DNA from: Manduca sexta
Taxonomy: Eukaryota > Arthropoda > Insecta > Lepidoptera > Sphingidae
DNA length: 64,000 nt
Direction of reading: 5' to 3'
NCBI RefSeq assembly: GCF_014839805.1
Contig: NC_051141.1
Coordinates: 8,998,777 to 9,062,776, forward strand
The notes under the pieces were generated by a model, which was given only the letters and a program-made list of their open reading frames with translations, did no database searches and had not been told where the DNA came from. Positions 12,506 to 23,957 of this stretch are shown in pieces. How positions within the stretch are numbered: the first letter of the stretch is position 1; the number at the start of each line of letters is the position of its first letter. Position numbers and translations under genes: made by a program.

Positions 12506-13660
12506 AGTAGGATTCTATTTCTCCCTAATAAATTATAATTAGTACTATGACCGTTATGAATTATTCATAGAAAATAAGAGCATTTAAAGAGATGTCATGA
12601 AAAAGTAACTAGGTAGGTATGTTATATCAACATACCAAAAGATTGTACTGTGCGATTACACATTTGAGGTTTTCATAATAAATTTCTCTCTAATGTAGTT
12701 AAATTTTCATAAGTTTCTAGTTAAGCGTCCGTTAGGAAATATTTGTGGCATTTTAATTATAACTAGCCAGAATACTTAATATAAATACATTCGGATTTCG
12801 GCACATACTAACCTCACGTTAAAATTTATGAGAGGCTTTAAATTATATTTGGTTACATTATTACTCTTTGAAAAGAGAAATATTAAAGAGGCTTTTACTT
12901 ACTGGGATTTTGTGATTAGTGACTTAAGTTAACCAATGTTTTAGTCATACTAAAATTAAGATCGTTTGAGATCAAATTACGATAGATAAATAGTAATATT
13001 CTAAAGAGGATGAATTGGATATTTTTCAGATGTTGTTATCTAATCAAGGGTAGTTCCGGTTTTGTTTTTTAGATTTTCATCACCAGGCACTTAAAGCTCC
13101 GTGCAGACGTTGTTGCATTTGTTTGACGCCGACAGATCTTCTAGCACTAGATACATGATATATAACTTGATACTTACCCTTTACTTTTATTCTTGTACTT
13201 AGTATTACTAAGCCGTGAGTATCCTCATTACTACTTCACTTGTACTAGTAATGTATACCATTTAATTTACTCAACTTATTATTCCTTTCCTGTGTTTATT
13301 AAACCACTGAAAAGGCTAAAATACGAAGCTTTCATGAGCTTTCTACATTTAATAGGAAACATCTCAAACATCGTTTGATACGAAAGTAATGTTCCTAATT
13401 TTAGTTCGTAAATGTCTTAATTCGCCTTACAGATATTTAAAACGCATTCAACAGACAGGGGAACAGATTTTTCATTAAATAACTCTTACTATATTTTAAG
13501 ATTATCAAACAAGTCAGACAAATCCCAGAATACCTGTCGGTTATTATGTGTTACGATTACGAAGCGAAGTAAACCCATTAGTGTTGCTAAACTAAAGTGT
13601 CAATTACGTCAATTAAACTAAGCCGCAATGCGAGTTTTAAAGTAAATAAACGTAGTAGTT
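12506..13660. other. No supported gene
   Basis: AT-rich sequence without recognisable exons or repeats. The 61-codon frame at 13193-13378 has no protein-like features. Confidence 0.4.
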
Positions 13661-13765
13661 TCGCGTGCAAGCGTGCGCGACCTTGCGGCCACAGCGTTCC
13701 GGAAGTGGGCCGCGATTACCGTCGAGCACCGCACGAATTATCAACGTTTCAATAAGGTACGTAAG
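13661..13765 (+). promoter_or_regulatory. CpG-rich patch ending in a strong splice donor (candidate non-coding first exon)
   Basis: Against an AT-rich background, 13661-13737 is rich in CG dinucleotides (for example GCGTGCGCGACCTTGCGGCC). It is followed at 13751-13765 by AATAAG|GTACGTAAG, close to the ideal 5' splice site. In insects this layout is typical of a 5' UTR exon next to a promoter. No ATG-led frame crosses it and no initiator or TATA element is clear, so this is only a candidate. The alternative is a decayed GC-rich repeat. Confidence 0.25.
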
Positions 13766-14331
13766 CTTGCTTTTATGTTTATCAAATATCAATAACCTAA
13801 TTTTTTTTCTTTGGGAAAATCTTGGTTAATTAATTAATAAAATGTGAGATTAAATTGGGATTAGCCTATTCTTGGAAATTAATATAAGACTGTGGCACAA
13901 AATATCCTTTCTTATAATAATTGTAATTTATGAACCATAGATATCTTAATATAATGCTTGCGTAGTTATTCGTGTTCCAATATATTGACATCGCATCATA
14001 TCCCGATAACCCTCTTTAAACATATTATGCTAAAATTGGGTTGAAAGAGCTTTTTACAGAGTGGGTGACCCACTCTCTGGGGTTCGAGGGTGGCTAAAGC
14101 TATAATTACTTGATACTAGGCAGGTCATACATATCTCCGTACCTTAAAATACCTATACGTATAGATCGAATGGTCACACGGCACGCATAGGAACTGAGTA
14201 CGGTTTGCGATACGTTATCTGACATAAACATAATAAGACATTTTCAATAAAATCCACAGAGACAACTCTATTTGTCGAGTATCGATTTTTGTTGTACTGA
14301 ATAGCATGAGTCTAGTTGTAGTTTACACCAA

Positions 14332-14511
14332 TTTTTGCCTGCGGGTTCATGTGCGTCAATAATATTTTTCGAGATAAATATTTTCCTGGGAAAAAAAGTA
14401 GCCTATCACACTCAGGAGTAATATAGTGCTGATGAAAAAAAAATCGGTTTAGTATTTCCTGAGATTAGCGCGTTCAAGCAACCAAACTTTTCAGCTTTAT
14501 AATGTTAGTAT
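14332..14511 (-). mobile_element. Helitron-like repeat, minus orientation
   Basis: Read on the minus strand it has the start-like TACTAACATTATAAAGCTGA, then GCGCTAATCTCAGGAAATAC, a TTTTCCCAGG-type box and a degraded GCGGGC...GCAAA end. The same order of boxes occurs in at least six other places in the window. A TC-like start and a CTAG-like end in the best copies (for example 53856-54058) fit non-autonomous Helitrons of Lepidoptera. Confidence 0.55.
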
Positions 14512-14639
14512 AAGTTTAATTTTCAAACACTATTTAAAACAAAATATTGACCTGCCCATTTTATATTATTTTTAAAGTATGCATTAATACTAATAGTCAC
14601 TGTGATCATGCAAATATTTTTACGTAATGTATACTATTA

Positions 14640-14765
14640 AATAAATCTGAAAAGATTGTTTGCTTATTTGTTTGAACGCGCTAATCTCAGGAACTACTGG
14701 TTCTAATTAAAAATCATAAATGTAGCGTGAAAGCTCACTTTAAAATTTTATAGCTGGGACAAAAC
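14640..14765 (+). mobile_element. Helitron-like repeat, plus orientation, truncated
   Basis: It contains GTTTGAACGCGCTAATCTCA and GGAACTACTGGTTCTAATTA, the most conserved part of the family, but loses the match near 14765. Together with the minus-strand copy 130 bp upstream it forms an inverted pair. Confidence 0.5.
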
Positions 14766-15942
14766 TAAACTGGCTTTATTACTCGAGATACCGCTCGGTG
14801 CAATTCATTTTACGCTCATTTTACGCCGTCTTTTCCTGTTAATATCCCGTCGATCAAACAAAACTTTTAAATTAAACTGGAAGATATCACATCATCGCGT
14901 TTGAACGCGATCCTTAATCATGTTTCAATAAATATCCTCGGGCATAATACGAGGTACTGCATTTTATATTACACATTGACGCAGTTGGATTTCAAAATAT
15001 TAATTATGTAAATAAAAAATATTTTGAATAATCGTTTAGGTCTGCGATAGTTGTACTGGTTATAATGAGTTTATTTTTTGTATTATGTAATTATATCTTG
15101 GATTAATAATGTATACGATAGTTGTAAAGCTATAAAAGTTCCATCAGATTACAAATTATTATAATGGAAAAAAATATAACGTATATTGTAGGTCTTTGAA
15201 ATGGATACCATTAAAGGTTTCTTTCCTGTTTTTATCAGGACATCATTTTTTCTCTAAGAAAATAAGTAGTGACTGTTACACCTACGTTAATTTACATTTT
15301 TAAGAAATCAATAATTCATTACAATATTCCTGCAACCGTAGCTATATAAAAATGCTTGTGATAGGTTGAAACACAACAAGACAATAAAATTAAATAATTG
15401 GCAGGGGATAGCCGCAAATAACGGAGGAGACCGAGAACAGGCAGGAAGAAGGCTAGAAAAATGTAGAGCATTATAGATGCTGTCCGCGACAAACGATAAT
15501 TTGGACGATAGCAGTCCACTCAACCTGTCAAGATTTTGATTATTTAATTCTTCAATATTTACTTTATCAATTTCATTTATTTTGATAACAAATATTTTTT
15601 ATTGGAATGATAACTAGCGACCTACAAGTTTTCAAGGGTCATCACTAAGTATTTAATACTGTCATGTGAAGTAAGCTGAAGCCCACGCATCGAGCGGCGA
15701 ATTCATAGGTCGGCAAATTCAAACTTGCCGGATGAATACACAACTCATCATTAACGCAGCTTAGACCACTGAGACATCCAGTATATTAAACACATAAAAT
15801 ATTTTCCGTGGGGCGCGAAATGATGATGATGAAAAAGGTAAAAATGTAGGTGAGAAGATGCAATTTCCAGATTTTGCCCCGCCTTAAATAAATTCAACAT
15901 CCGAGGTTGCACCGCAGCCTTCATTATTATACAGGCCTTGCC

Positions 15943-16555
15943 TAGTTTGGGTACCCCTTTTTTTTTTTTTTTTTTTTTTTTGGTTTCGCGGAGAAAGTGC
16001 CTTATTACTACCGCCCAGCCTTCGTGGGGGGCGACTGAGCGGTTATGCTGGGGTAACCGTGCCTTACGGCCCAGCGTTGAGCCGCCCGGATTTGATGGTG
16101 ACCTTCGGGCGACCGCCGGGCCGAGTCCCTAGCCCTATATACAACTTAATCTATGCACGGCCTACCAGCTAAAACTCCGCGGTGGCCCTCTTCGGCGCAT
16201 TAGGGACGGCCGCGGGCTTCCTCTGACGTTGAAGTGTCTAGTCTGCGACCGCAGCCGCCCCCTGCGCGGTGCCGCCTTGCGGCCCGTCTCCTATGGGGGC
16301 TCAGAAGCCCCCGCGCACCGAAGGACGCCCTCGGCGTCTACGGCAGCGTGAGGCCAACTACACACTGCCGTCCATCCCGGGGTCAACCGAAACTGTGCAA
16401 AGATGCACAGAAATGCACTAGGGCGGACAGCCCCCTGCTGCCCGCCGACGACCCCCTTCGTGGCCCCTATTAGTCGCCTCTTACGACAGGCAGGGGATAC
16501 CGTGGTGGAATTCTCCAAACGCCCCCATTCCACAGGGCGGTAGTTTGGGTACCCC
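15943..16555 (-). mobile_element. Poly(A)-tailed, GC-rich non-LTR retroelement fragment with 15-bp TSD
   Basis: A 583-bp GC-rich insert (15958-16540) is flanked by perfect direct repeats TAGTTTGGGTACCCC at 15943-15957 and 16541-16555. It runs on the minus strand and ends in a 24-base poly(A) (poly(T) at 15958-15981 on the plus strand). Its minus-strand 5' part has GGTATCCCCTGCCTGTCGTA and AGAGGCGACTAA, a sequence well known from 3' regions of insect non-LTR elements (R1/I-like lineage by recognition). It appears to be a 5'-truncated 3' UTR, since no reverse transcriptase motif is present. The open frames inside (16234-16473 +, 16291-16533 -) are artefacts of GC richness. Confidence 0.85.
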
Positions 16556-17263
16556 TGGTAATTTGCGTTGTTGTTTATAATTTCCTGTAATTTTATTTAT
16601 TTTTGTATATTTTAAGCTCTTATGTAAGTCTGATTTGTAATAAACTATTTTGAATTTTGAATTTTTTTTTGAATTTGAATTATGGCGTAGCAAAAAAAAA
16701 CATATTATGGTTTTCCAGTAAAAAAACTGATGAATGACATAAAATGTTATTAGGTGTAAAAATTTTGGAGACAAAAACAATTGTATTATCATCTTGTGTG
16801 GGCAATTATGTTTTCCTTCACACGATAAATTATCAAATAACTTTTGTTATAACTCTTTTAACGGAAACCTTTTTCTGAACTTCTATTTCGTTTAAGAAAA
16901 GCGTGTATCTTGTTTTGGTTACCTTCAATAAAGAGTTTGTACGGGCGCCCAGCGAAATCGCTTGGCTTTACAAAACACAATTTCTTTACAATATAAAGTT
17001 GTTTTATTTTCGGCTTTGTTACCCTTTTCGTATTTACCGATATAATATAGCAACGTATATTTATGTATGTACAGAAATAAGAATCCTTTCTAATATACTT
17101 GGTGTACCAAGAGAAATGAATATCGATGAGATTCACACAATTCTAGTGGACTCTGTAGATCTAACCGTTTAAACACCTAAGCATACTTAGAAATAGACTC
17201 CCAGTAATTGCGATACAGGTCTACGAGTCCAGTAAATGGATATTTAAATAAATTAATATACTC
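16556..17263. other. No supported gene; opposing open frames
   Basis: Open frames of about 90 codons overlap on both strands (16858-17136 minus, 16903-17172 plus). Neither has a recognisable domain. The plus frame ends just before the candidate exon at 17264, and no splice donor joins them convincingly. Confidence 0.35.
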
Positions 17264-17488
17264 ACAGGTGGTATGTTAAATGGAAGTATTCTAAATCCTG
17301 GAAAGTTGCTTCGATCCGACTTAATGCTATCAAAGGTCATTCAGATGTCGATTCTAGCTCAAAACTCTACAACAGTTCTAACAACCTTCATAGGATTATG
17401 CACAATAGGAATAATCGGAGTGTATTTTGGAAATATTATATTGATAGTTGCGAACAATAAAGGCTTGTTAACGGATTATTGGTTATAA
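17264..17488 (+). CDS. Candidate terminal exon encoding a membrane-anchored C-terminus
   Basis: After a possible acceptor (ACTCACAG at 17256-17263) a frame stays open for 74 codons to a TAA at 17486-17488. It starts GGMLNGSILNPGKL and includes a hydrophobic segment of about 24 residues (TFIGLCTIGIIGVYFGNIIL) near its end, followed by a short polar tail. AATAAA signals follow at 17550 and 17642. The layout (polar stretch, one transmembrane helix, short tail) resembles the C-terminal exon of CD36/scavenger-receptor-B proteins, but there is no diagnostic motif, so the family is inference. The acceptor has a weak pyrimidine tract and no upstream exon was found. It could be chance. Confidence 0.3.
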   Translation, partial: TGGMLNGSILNPGKLLRSDLMLSKVIQMSILAQNSTTVLTTFIGLCTIGIIGVYFGNIILIVANNKGLLTDYWL

Positions 17489-19099
17489 TATAATGTTGCA
17501 TAAAGTTTTCTATGTAAAGAAATTTTCAACTACTACTATCGTTTATCATAATAAAGATCTATTGATAATCATTTCAATAAGGAAACTAAGCGCAAGTATT
17601 AACAGGATTGCAATTCAATGAGACTGCATTCTTACGAATGAAATAAAAACGTTTACGTACGTTTATACGAACATTATCCGGTTTCTTTTTCTTCATCAAC
17701 CTTTGAAAGTCCATTGCTCAAGATTAGCCTATAGTCTATATGATTTATTTGCTGCAAATGTCTTCATACAAATACAATGTACATTTCCATAGTTTTTATC
17801 CGATTTAACTAAGTTTCAACTGTATATTACATAATATGTTAATATAGTAAGTAAATATATTTGCTTAATATTATTTAATGTATTTAATTTCACGTTGCAT
17901 ATTACCGTTACATTATAAATAATTATTAATATAAGCCACGTTGATTTTGTTGTTATTGCACTATTGTTGTAGCTGCAGAATTAAACTACCGATCTTCGTT
18001 TAGACACCGGACAGTTGTATCTACTACATACGCAGTAAAACTACTTGCGGTGCCTGGCTAATGCAACTTTTAAGGCTTCTGTGTCTACCAAGTATACCAT
18101 TTCAATAAAAATATGTCCAATGGGTAAAGTGAAAAGGCGCCAAGTCTATCTAGGATGTGTCTAATTTATGGTTTGGTGACGCGAATATTTCGGTGAATCC
18201 TTGTTATGAATTTGAAAAAAATGCTCACCATAAAATCAATGTGGTGATTAGGAGGAAGATAGAGCACAAATAATTATAAATTTTGATCAATGACAATTCA
18301 TACTTTCAGAGTTTCTACATACATTTTTAATTTATAAAATCAAAATACCATCATAATGGTTACTAAATATGAGTTTGATAGATAAAGAATTGGTCTCATT
18401 AAATTGAAAATTAAAACGGCTTAAGAGATGTAGTGGTCATCACGTGCTATCGCAGCCGCAATGCCGCAGTCTGTTCCGAGCAAGCCAACTCACACGTAGT
18501 GATGCCGTAACGGAGCGATGAAATCTTTTATTATATCACTAAAAAGAAATCGATGACCATAATATGTCTGTTCAAAATTAATCTTAATTCATATATGCAA
18601 TATTTATTATTGATCTTTATATAAATGTGAGAAAAAATTACGTTGTTTCTCATTTAACCACTGTGCACATTGTGGGGAGTTTTGGTATACTTATTAAAGT
18701 TAATGTATAGAAGGAATGCAGAAGAGCCTCAAAAACTGTGACATTTAAGAAGTTAATAAATGGCGGTCGAATTCGACCACCATGGAGTCTGTAATTCATT
18801 TCAATAATACATGTTAATATTTGTTATGTGTTAATAGTGACGATTGTGGTACATTAATTGATAAAAAAACCTGGACAAAGCTAATTAAAGCCGTATCCCT
18901 GTATTAGGACGTTCCGTTTTAATATAAGAGTAATTCACGCAGTTATAATGACTATAAGGTAACGGACAAATTTAAATTGGTGGAAATGTTAATTACTTAA
19001 AATTCATTACAAATCCCACAGTGCAAGAAGTGGAATATAAAATATATTAGTAAATAATTGTTGTATGAAAATTATGTACCTACTCAACCATAAAGTGTA
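17489..19099. other. No supported gene
   Basis: AT-rich sequence. A GC-richer stretch at 18420-18530 holds an imperfect CATCACGTG/CACGTAGTGATG inversion and may be an old MITE. No coding signal was seen. Confidence 0.4.
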
Positions 19100-19312
19100 T
19101 CTATACTAATATATAAAGCTGAAGATATAGATAGAATGCGCGAACGTTAGGAACTACCAAACCGATTTTGTTTTTTTTTGCAGTTATAAGAAGCTATATT
19201 TCCCATAGACCTATAGGCGATTTTTTATACCTGGAAAATATAAAGCGTGACTTTTATATATTCCGAAAGTATATATCTGAAATACTTTTTCACTCGCGTC
19301 TGCGAGCAATGT
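19100..19312 (+). mobile_element. Helitron-like repeat, plus orientation
   Basis: It begins TCTATACTAATATATAAAGC and keeps the GCGCGAACGTTAGGAACTAC box, an internal TATACCTGGAAAATAT box and a degraded end with CACTCGCGTCTGCGAGCAA. The boxes are in the same order as in the 28491, 43624 and 53856 copies. Confidence 0.6.
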
Positions 19313-20908
19313 TATATAAATTTGATTTGTTAGCTTCAATATAAGCTCACATCGAGATTAAATTCTAAGCAGGGCAACATCAGGCGAGGTCAATACTTTA
19401 ATAGTTTGTAGGCGACCGTGGGCTGATACCTGAAACCTAGGGTTATTGGGGCGCGGCCACACTAGCAACCACTCTGTGGCTAAATTGCTGCGAGTTAGCG
19501 TCTAAAACGATTTATATGGACTGTTCAAACTCATTGTCGCATTTAGTTCAGGGTTTGCTTGCAACAAAAGGCGACAGTCGGTGGCGTTACAAGAGCAAAT
19601 TGCGGTTATCCGCCGACTGTTTGCCTAGTGCGGCTGCGGCTTAGATCGATGATTCAGCTGAAGCAAACTATTCAGTTTACTGAACTCTATTTTCACTACA
19701 TTACGGGCATTCGGGACATAATTATGCATACACAAAATTTAATTGATGTACAATTTGGCGGTAATTACAAAGCGTGTTAATGTTATTTTAATGTCATTTT
19801 ATAATATTTTAACTTACCAATCAATTTTCAGCCTCCTGTTTTGAGAGGAAGCTACAAAATTGTATCTTAAATAATTTATTAAGATCGTTATCCCCTAAGA
19901 CTCCAGCGTAATGTAGAGCTAGTGTATATGGTATTTTGTAATTTTCGATAAAACGCTTGACTGTTTTATTCTTTTAAAGAGATATCGTAGTCTGTATTAG
20001 AGATAATCCTCGGTTTTTAGTACTGCGAGTGCTATATATGTTGTGTGACGAGTATATATAATAATTAAAGTTGAAAAGTCGTTAAAATATCTTGAAATAT
20101 TGATTAATTAACAGAAGACGGGTAGATATTTATGATTTAAACGTTTTGTTTAAATATTTTCCCTTTTCAGGTCTTCGATGAATCGTGGATAGTATTAGCC
20201 CAGAGTCTAGAAATTTTGTCTGTTATAACGACAGGCTTGCTTCTTATTACAACATCATGGAATTGAATATATACCTATGCCAAAAAGTTTAGTATCCCCT
20301 CTGTGTGCCTCCACCATAGATCAAATGCGTGAGTGTTTTTTTTTTCAAAGCATACAACACATTATGATTTTATGTATTCATAGTTCTAAGAGGCATTATG
20401 TTCAGGGTCAGAAAACGTAAAGTAGGCAATCTTCTCGATGTTTCATGCGTTATGAAGAAATTCTTTTCCTTAGATTTTGTACGCCGTGTGCCATTTTTCT
20501 GTGGCCTAGATCTTGGTGGTCTATTTTAACCTTTATTACATCGTACATAATAAATTAATTAAAAATATGATTATTGCGATCATGTTGATAATGTTTGATC
20601 AGTAATGTGTTTTTGTTTATCCCAGACTTGATAATTGGTATAGTCTTTAATGTATTGTAACCTCTTATTATAAAGGATTACCACCGATGTCTTTATTTTT
20701 AATTCTAATTCGTATAAAATAGTGCTCCTCTGGGATTTTTAGTACTGAATAACGAGACGAGACAATTTAAATACGGTATTCTAAAGGAATAGGAAAATAC
20801 CCACTGAATAGTCACACGTAGGCTCTGTAATTAATTTTGTCTGCCTAACCGTACATTATGTAATATACGGGATATGTTCCACCAGGTGAATAATAAATAT
20901 ATTTCAAA
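19313..20908. other. No supported gene; small hairpin near 19566-19626
   Basis: AT-rich except for 19440-19640, which is more GC-rich and contains an imperfect hairpin (GGCGACAGTCGG and CGCCGACTGTTTGCC). The 73-codon frame at 19559-19780 runs across this hairpin and is not protein-like. A MITE remnant is possible. Confidence 0.35.
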
Positions 20909-20919
20909 AATAATAATAT

Positions 20920-21143
20920 TCCGGTATTCCGGTTTGTCGTCGCCACTCCAGAACTTTTCCGCCCCAAAGGCCATCAGTTCTACGAGCTACGTGTCCTGCC
21001 CACTACCACTTGAGTTTCGCAACTCTAAGGACTGTATCGGTTACGTTGGTTCTTCTGCGGATCTCTTCATTTCTAATTCGATTCCCCAGGGAAACTCCGA
21101 GCATAGCCTTCTCCATTGCCCTCTGAGTGACCTGGTATATAGT
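20920..21143 (-). mobile_element. RTE-type LINE, inverted 5' part (reverse transcriptase C-terminal region)
   Basis: On the minus strand the frame includes TQRAMEKAMLG, RIRNEEIRRRTNVTDTVLRV and AKLKWQWAGHVARRTDG, then KVLEWRRQTG, characteristic of the C-terminal end of RTE-clade reverse transcriptase proteins. The adjoining plus-strand segment continues the same protein from VGRSSTRW. The element is therefore one LINE 3' end whose upstream part is inverted, as produced by twin priming during insertion. It is 5'-truncated and not functional. Confidence 0.8.
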
Positions 21144-21313
21144 GCCCAGCGTAGGCAGGTCCTCCACGAGATGGATCGACGACCTGGTGAGGGTCACCGG
21201 AGTACCGTGGATGAGGGCGGCCCAGAGCCGGTCCCTATAGCACTCAAAGGGGGAGGTCTATGTCCAGCAGTGGACGATTCCCGGCTGAAATGATGATGAC
21301 GATGATGATGATG
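21144..21313 (+). mobile_element. RTE-type LINE, 3' terminal part with GATGAT tail
   Basis: The plus strand encodes VGRSSTRWIDDLVRVTG, then PWMRAAQSRSL, an in-frame TAG, and EVYVQQWTIPG followed by a stop. A GATGATGAC-type microsatellite tail runs to 21313. This is the usual end of RTE-clade LINEs. The internal TAG shows decay. AATAATAATAT flanks both sides of the whole element (20909-20919 and 21314-21324) and fits a target-site duplication made in the tail of the neighbouring SINE. Confidence 0.8.
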
Positions 21314-21625
21314 AATAATAATATCAGCACTTCATTATATACTGTCCCACTGTTGGATCAGGGATCCTCTACTACTGAGAGGGATTAGACCTGAGTCACG
21401 CTGGGCTAGTGCGGATTGGTAGACTTGGCACTCCCTCAAAATTCTTATTGCGAACTTCTGAATTATGCAGGTTTCCTCACGATGTTTTCCTTCACCGTTA
21501 GAGGAAGCGAATACTCACACGACATACAAACATATTTTTAGAAAAGTCAGAGGTGTACCCTTGGGATTTGAATCGACGGACATTCGTTTCGACAGTCCAT
21601 TCTACCCCCAACGCTATCGCCGCTC
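21314..21625 (-). mobile_element. tRNA-derived SINE, family A, minus orientation
   Basis: Read on the minus strand: a head with GGCGATAGCG, a degraded B-box region (CGATTCAAATCCC), AACATCGTGAGGAAACCTGC, the 3' AGTAGAGGATCCCTGATCCA segment and an (ATT)n tail at 21314-21324. The rest of the tail was displaced to 20909-20919 by insertion of the RTE fragment. Confidence 0.8.
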
Positions 21626-22589
21626 AGTACAACAATCTATAAGATTGCAAATTGTATTACTAACGCATATGATCGAAATAATTTACACATTTTCGCACTT
21701 AACAAATACTACAAGAAGGAAAAAACGTTTACATTTTAATATATCACAGCCCACCTTACTAAAGGACGTCTGTATAAACATTACAACACAAATTACTCCT
21801 TAACGCCAATCAAACCTGATTCAGTGGATATTCCGCGGGTGTTTCGCGAGATTGGCCACTGTAAATAAAACATTTTACGTTTCACCAGATCACGCAATTA
21901 CCGCGCGGATATTCGATTCTGTCAAGTGATGTCATCAGTCATGCACACGCTGCAGGGCAGGCTTGTCGCATGTCAGATTACGGTATTTCATCATAGCAGT
22001 TTCCTTTCAATAGAACTTCTATTGTCGCTGCAACCGATCTGTTTTTCTATTATGAGATATACTTATTTACTTTCATACTAATATTTTTAAAATTCGTGAT
22101 GTTTTAGAGGTTTTTTATGAATGTTATGTGATTATATTTGAGATTTAAGATAAAATTATTTTTTAATTCATAATATTATATAAGAATTAATAATGAATAG
22201 GTGTATAAAATACTCAATAAAATATTGTTTCAAAATGTACTACGAAATCTCTTGAAATATCTGTAAATGCTTAAAAAAGAAATTGTAGGTTAGAATAAAA
22301 CACCATAAATAAAAACTTCATGCTATAATTATAATTGGCAACATGGCTTTTGCTCGTTCAAAAATAAGTAAATATTTTAGTGATACAAAACTAAATAAAC
22401 TTTGATTATACCCATATTAATTTAAATTAAATTCAACCTACAAAACTATTAAACTAATGAAAATATGATGAATACAATTATGAATTTGACTATAGAATAG
22501 CAATTAATACATTTATTTTTATGAGTAACGTGATAATAATTCTACTCTGATATCTATAGTTAGTCATAGCCATGCGAAGAGTCAATCAG

Positions 22590-22767
22590 GGGCCTTATTC
22601 TCTATCCCGCACGTTATTTTAACAGTGCGTAACAAGCACGTAACACAACGCGTCATGTTTAGGACTATAGAAATTTGGCTTACAGAATACCATTCCACGC
22701 ACATTTCTCGAAGATAACATGACACGGCCGCGTAACGTGTTTACACTATCATACAGAATAAGGGCCC
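22590..22767. repeat. MITE, family F, copy 1
   Basis: The ends GGGCCTTATTCTCTAT and ATACAGAATAAGGGCCC form terminal inverted repeats. Sub-terminal CCCGCACGTTATTTTAACAG and CGTAACGTG boxes add to the symmetry. A CAG at both borders could be a 3-bp target duplication. A diverged copy lies at 59046-59228. It has no coding capacity. Confidence 0.65.
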
Positions 22768-23807
22768 AGTAAAGATTTTTCAAAACACAACGTATGTGTA
22801 TGTCGTACTTTATTTTAAAATAATCGCATAGTCAGTTGAGACCGTCGTTGCCACTGCCCGAAGTTCTGTAACGTCCGTAGCTGCAATCATTATCCCAAGA
22901 CATTAGAGGTTAAATTTCACAAACAATAAGCTACAGTTTTCCAAACCAAAACAACAATACCGATGTTGTTATTTGGCCACAGAAAAAACACCGTGATTAT
23001 GACCCAGATGACTAACATATAAGAAAACTTACCTGTATGTACTTTTATTAGTTACAGCTGAACAGAACTCCGTTCCGCAGTTCTTTCAAGTAAGTATTGG
23101 AATAGAAGTAAAAAATTGTTACGAACTCAGAAATAAGGTTTAAATCAAATTCAATATTTAACCTGCCCTCACCGAGGTACCCGCAGTTACATTTAATTCT
23201 GTGAGAAATGCTTTTTCTTCCGCTACTTATAGGTGCCAGCGCTCTGGGCTTCCACTATTCGTTTAGTTCACTTTAACTGCAGATTAGCTAAATAAAACCA
23301 CCACGTTTTTCCAATTTAATATTTCTTGGATGAAATATTATTAAATTTTATTCCTGTAGACATGCTTTAGATTGCTTTTCGATGAGATTTATAAATTGTT
23401 TGCAGTTTACAATTTATTTTTGATGTGTTATTTATTGCATTGGTTTTTCATCTAATACAGTTTTTTAACAAAAATGGAATGTGTTTTATGAATAGGTACA
23501 AAGAATTTATTGACTAACAATCCACATATAATATTAACAGACTAATATTATATACGGACTGTTATTTGTTCGTATGGTAAAGGTTAAAAAATAATTAGCA
23601 CATTTAATATTTATACATCAATTTACTAATACGCATTATTACATTTTACAAGTAAGATAGCATTTATATAGAAATACACCAAAAAAGTTAGAATTTGTGT
23701 CGTATACAGCTACACTCTACCTCATATCGAAGATAAATTCGTACGCATGAGATTTTAATTTAAATAGCATAGTACATTGGTGGTTCCCAGTAGGCAAAGT
23801 TAATCAT

Positions 23808-23957
23808 ATTAAAATTAAACTATTTTTCGGATTTTATCGCGGTTTTAATATTTTACTTTTCTCCCGATGTTTCGAAGACTTTGCAGCCTTCATGGTCAAG
23901 GGGGTCCCTAAAATAAAAAAAAACGCGATAAAATCCGAAAAATAGTTTAATTTTAAT
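23808..23957. repeat. MITE with perfect 34-bp terminal inverted repeats
   Basis: Positions 23808-23841 and 23924-23957 are exact reverse complements over 34 bp, with the core TATTTTTCGGATTTTATCGC. The 82-bp interior has CTCCCGATGTTTCGAAGACT and TTGCAGCCTTCATGGTCA, a combination common in lepidopteran repeats. Perfect arms suggest recent activity or selection for pairing. It is non-coding. Confidence 0.8.

Noticed and set aside
16234..16533. Overlapping ~80-codon frames on both strands
   Set aside because: GC-rich retroelement 3' UTR lacks stop codons by composition; no domain is present.
20874..21293. 139-codon plus-strand frame
   Set aside because: It crosses the junction of the inverted and plus RTE pieces in the wrong register; the real signal is the broken RTE protein on both strands.
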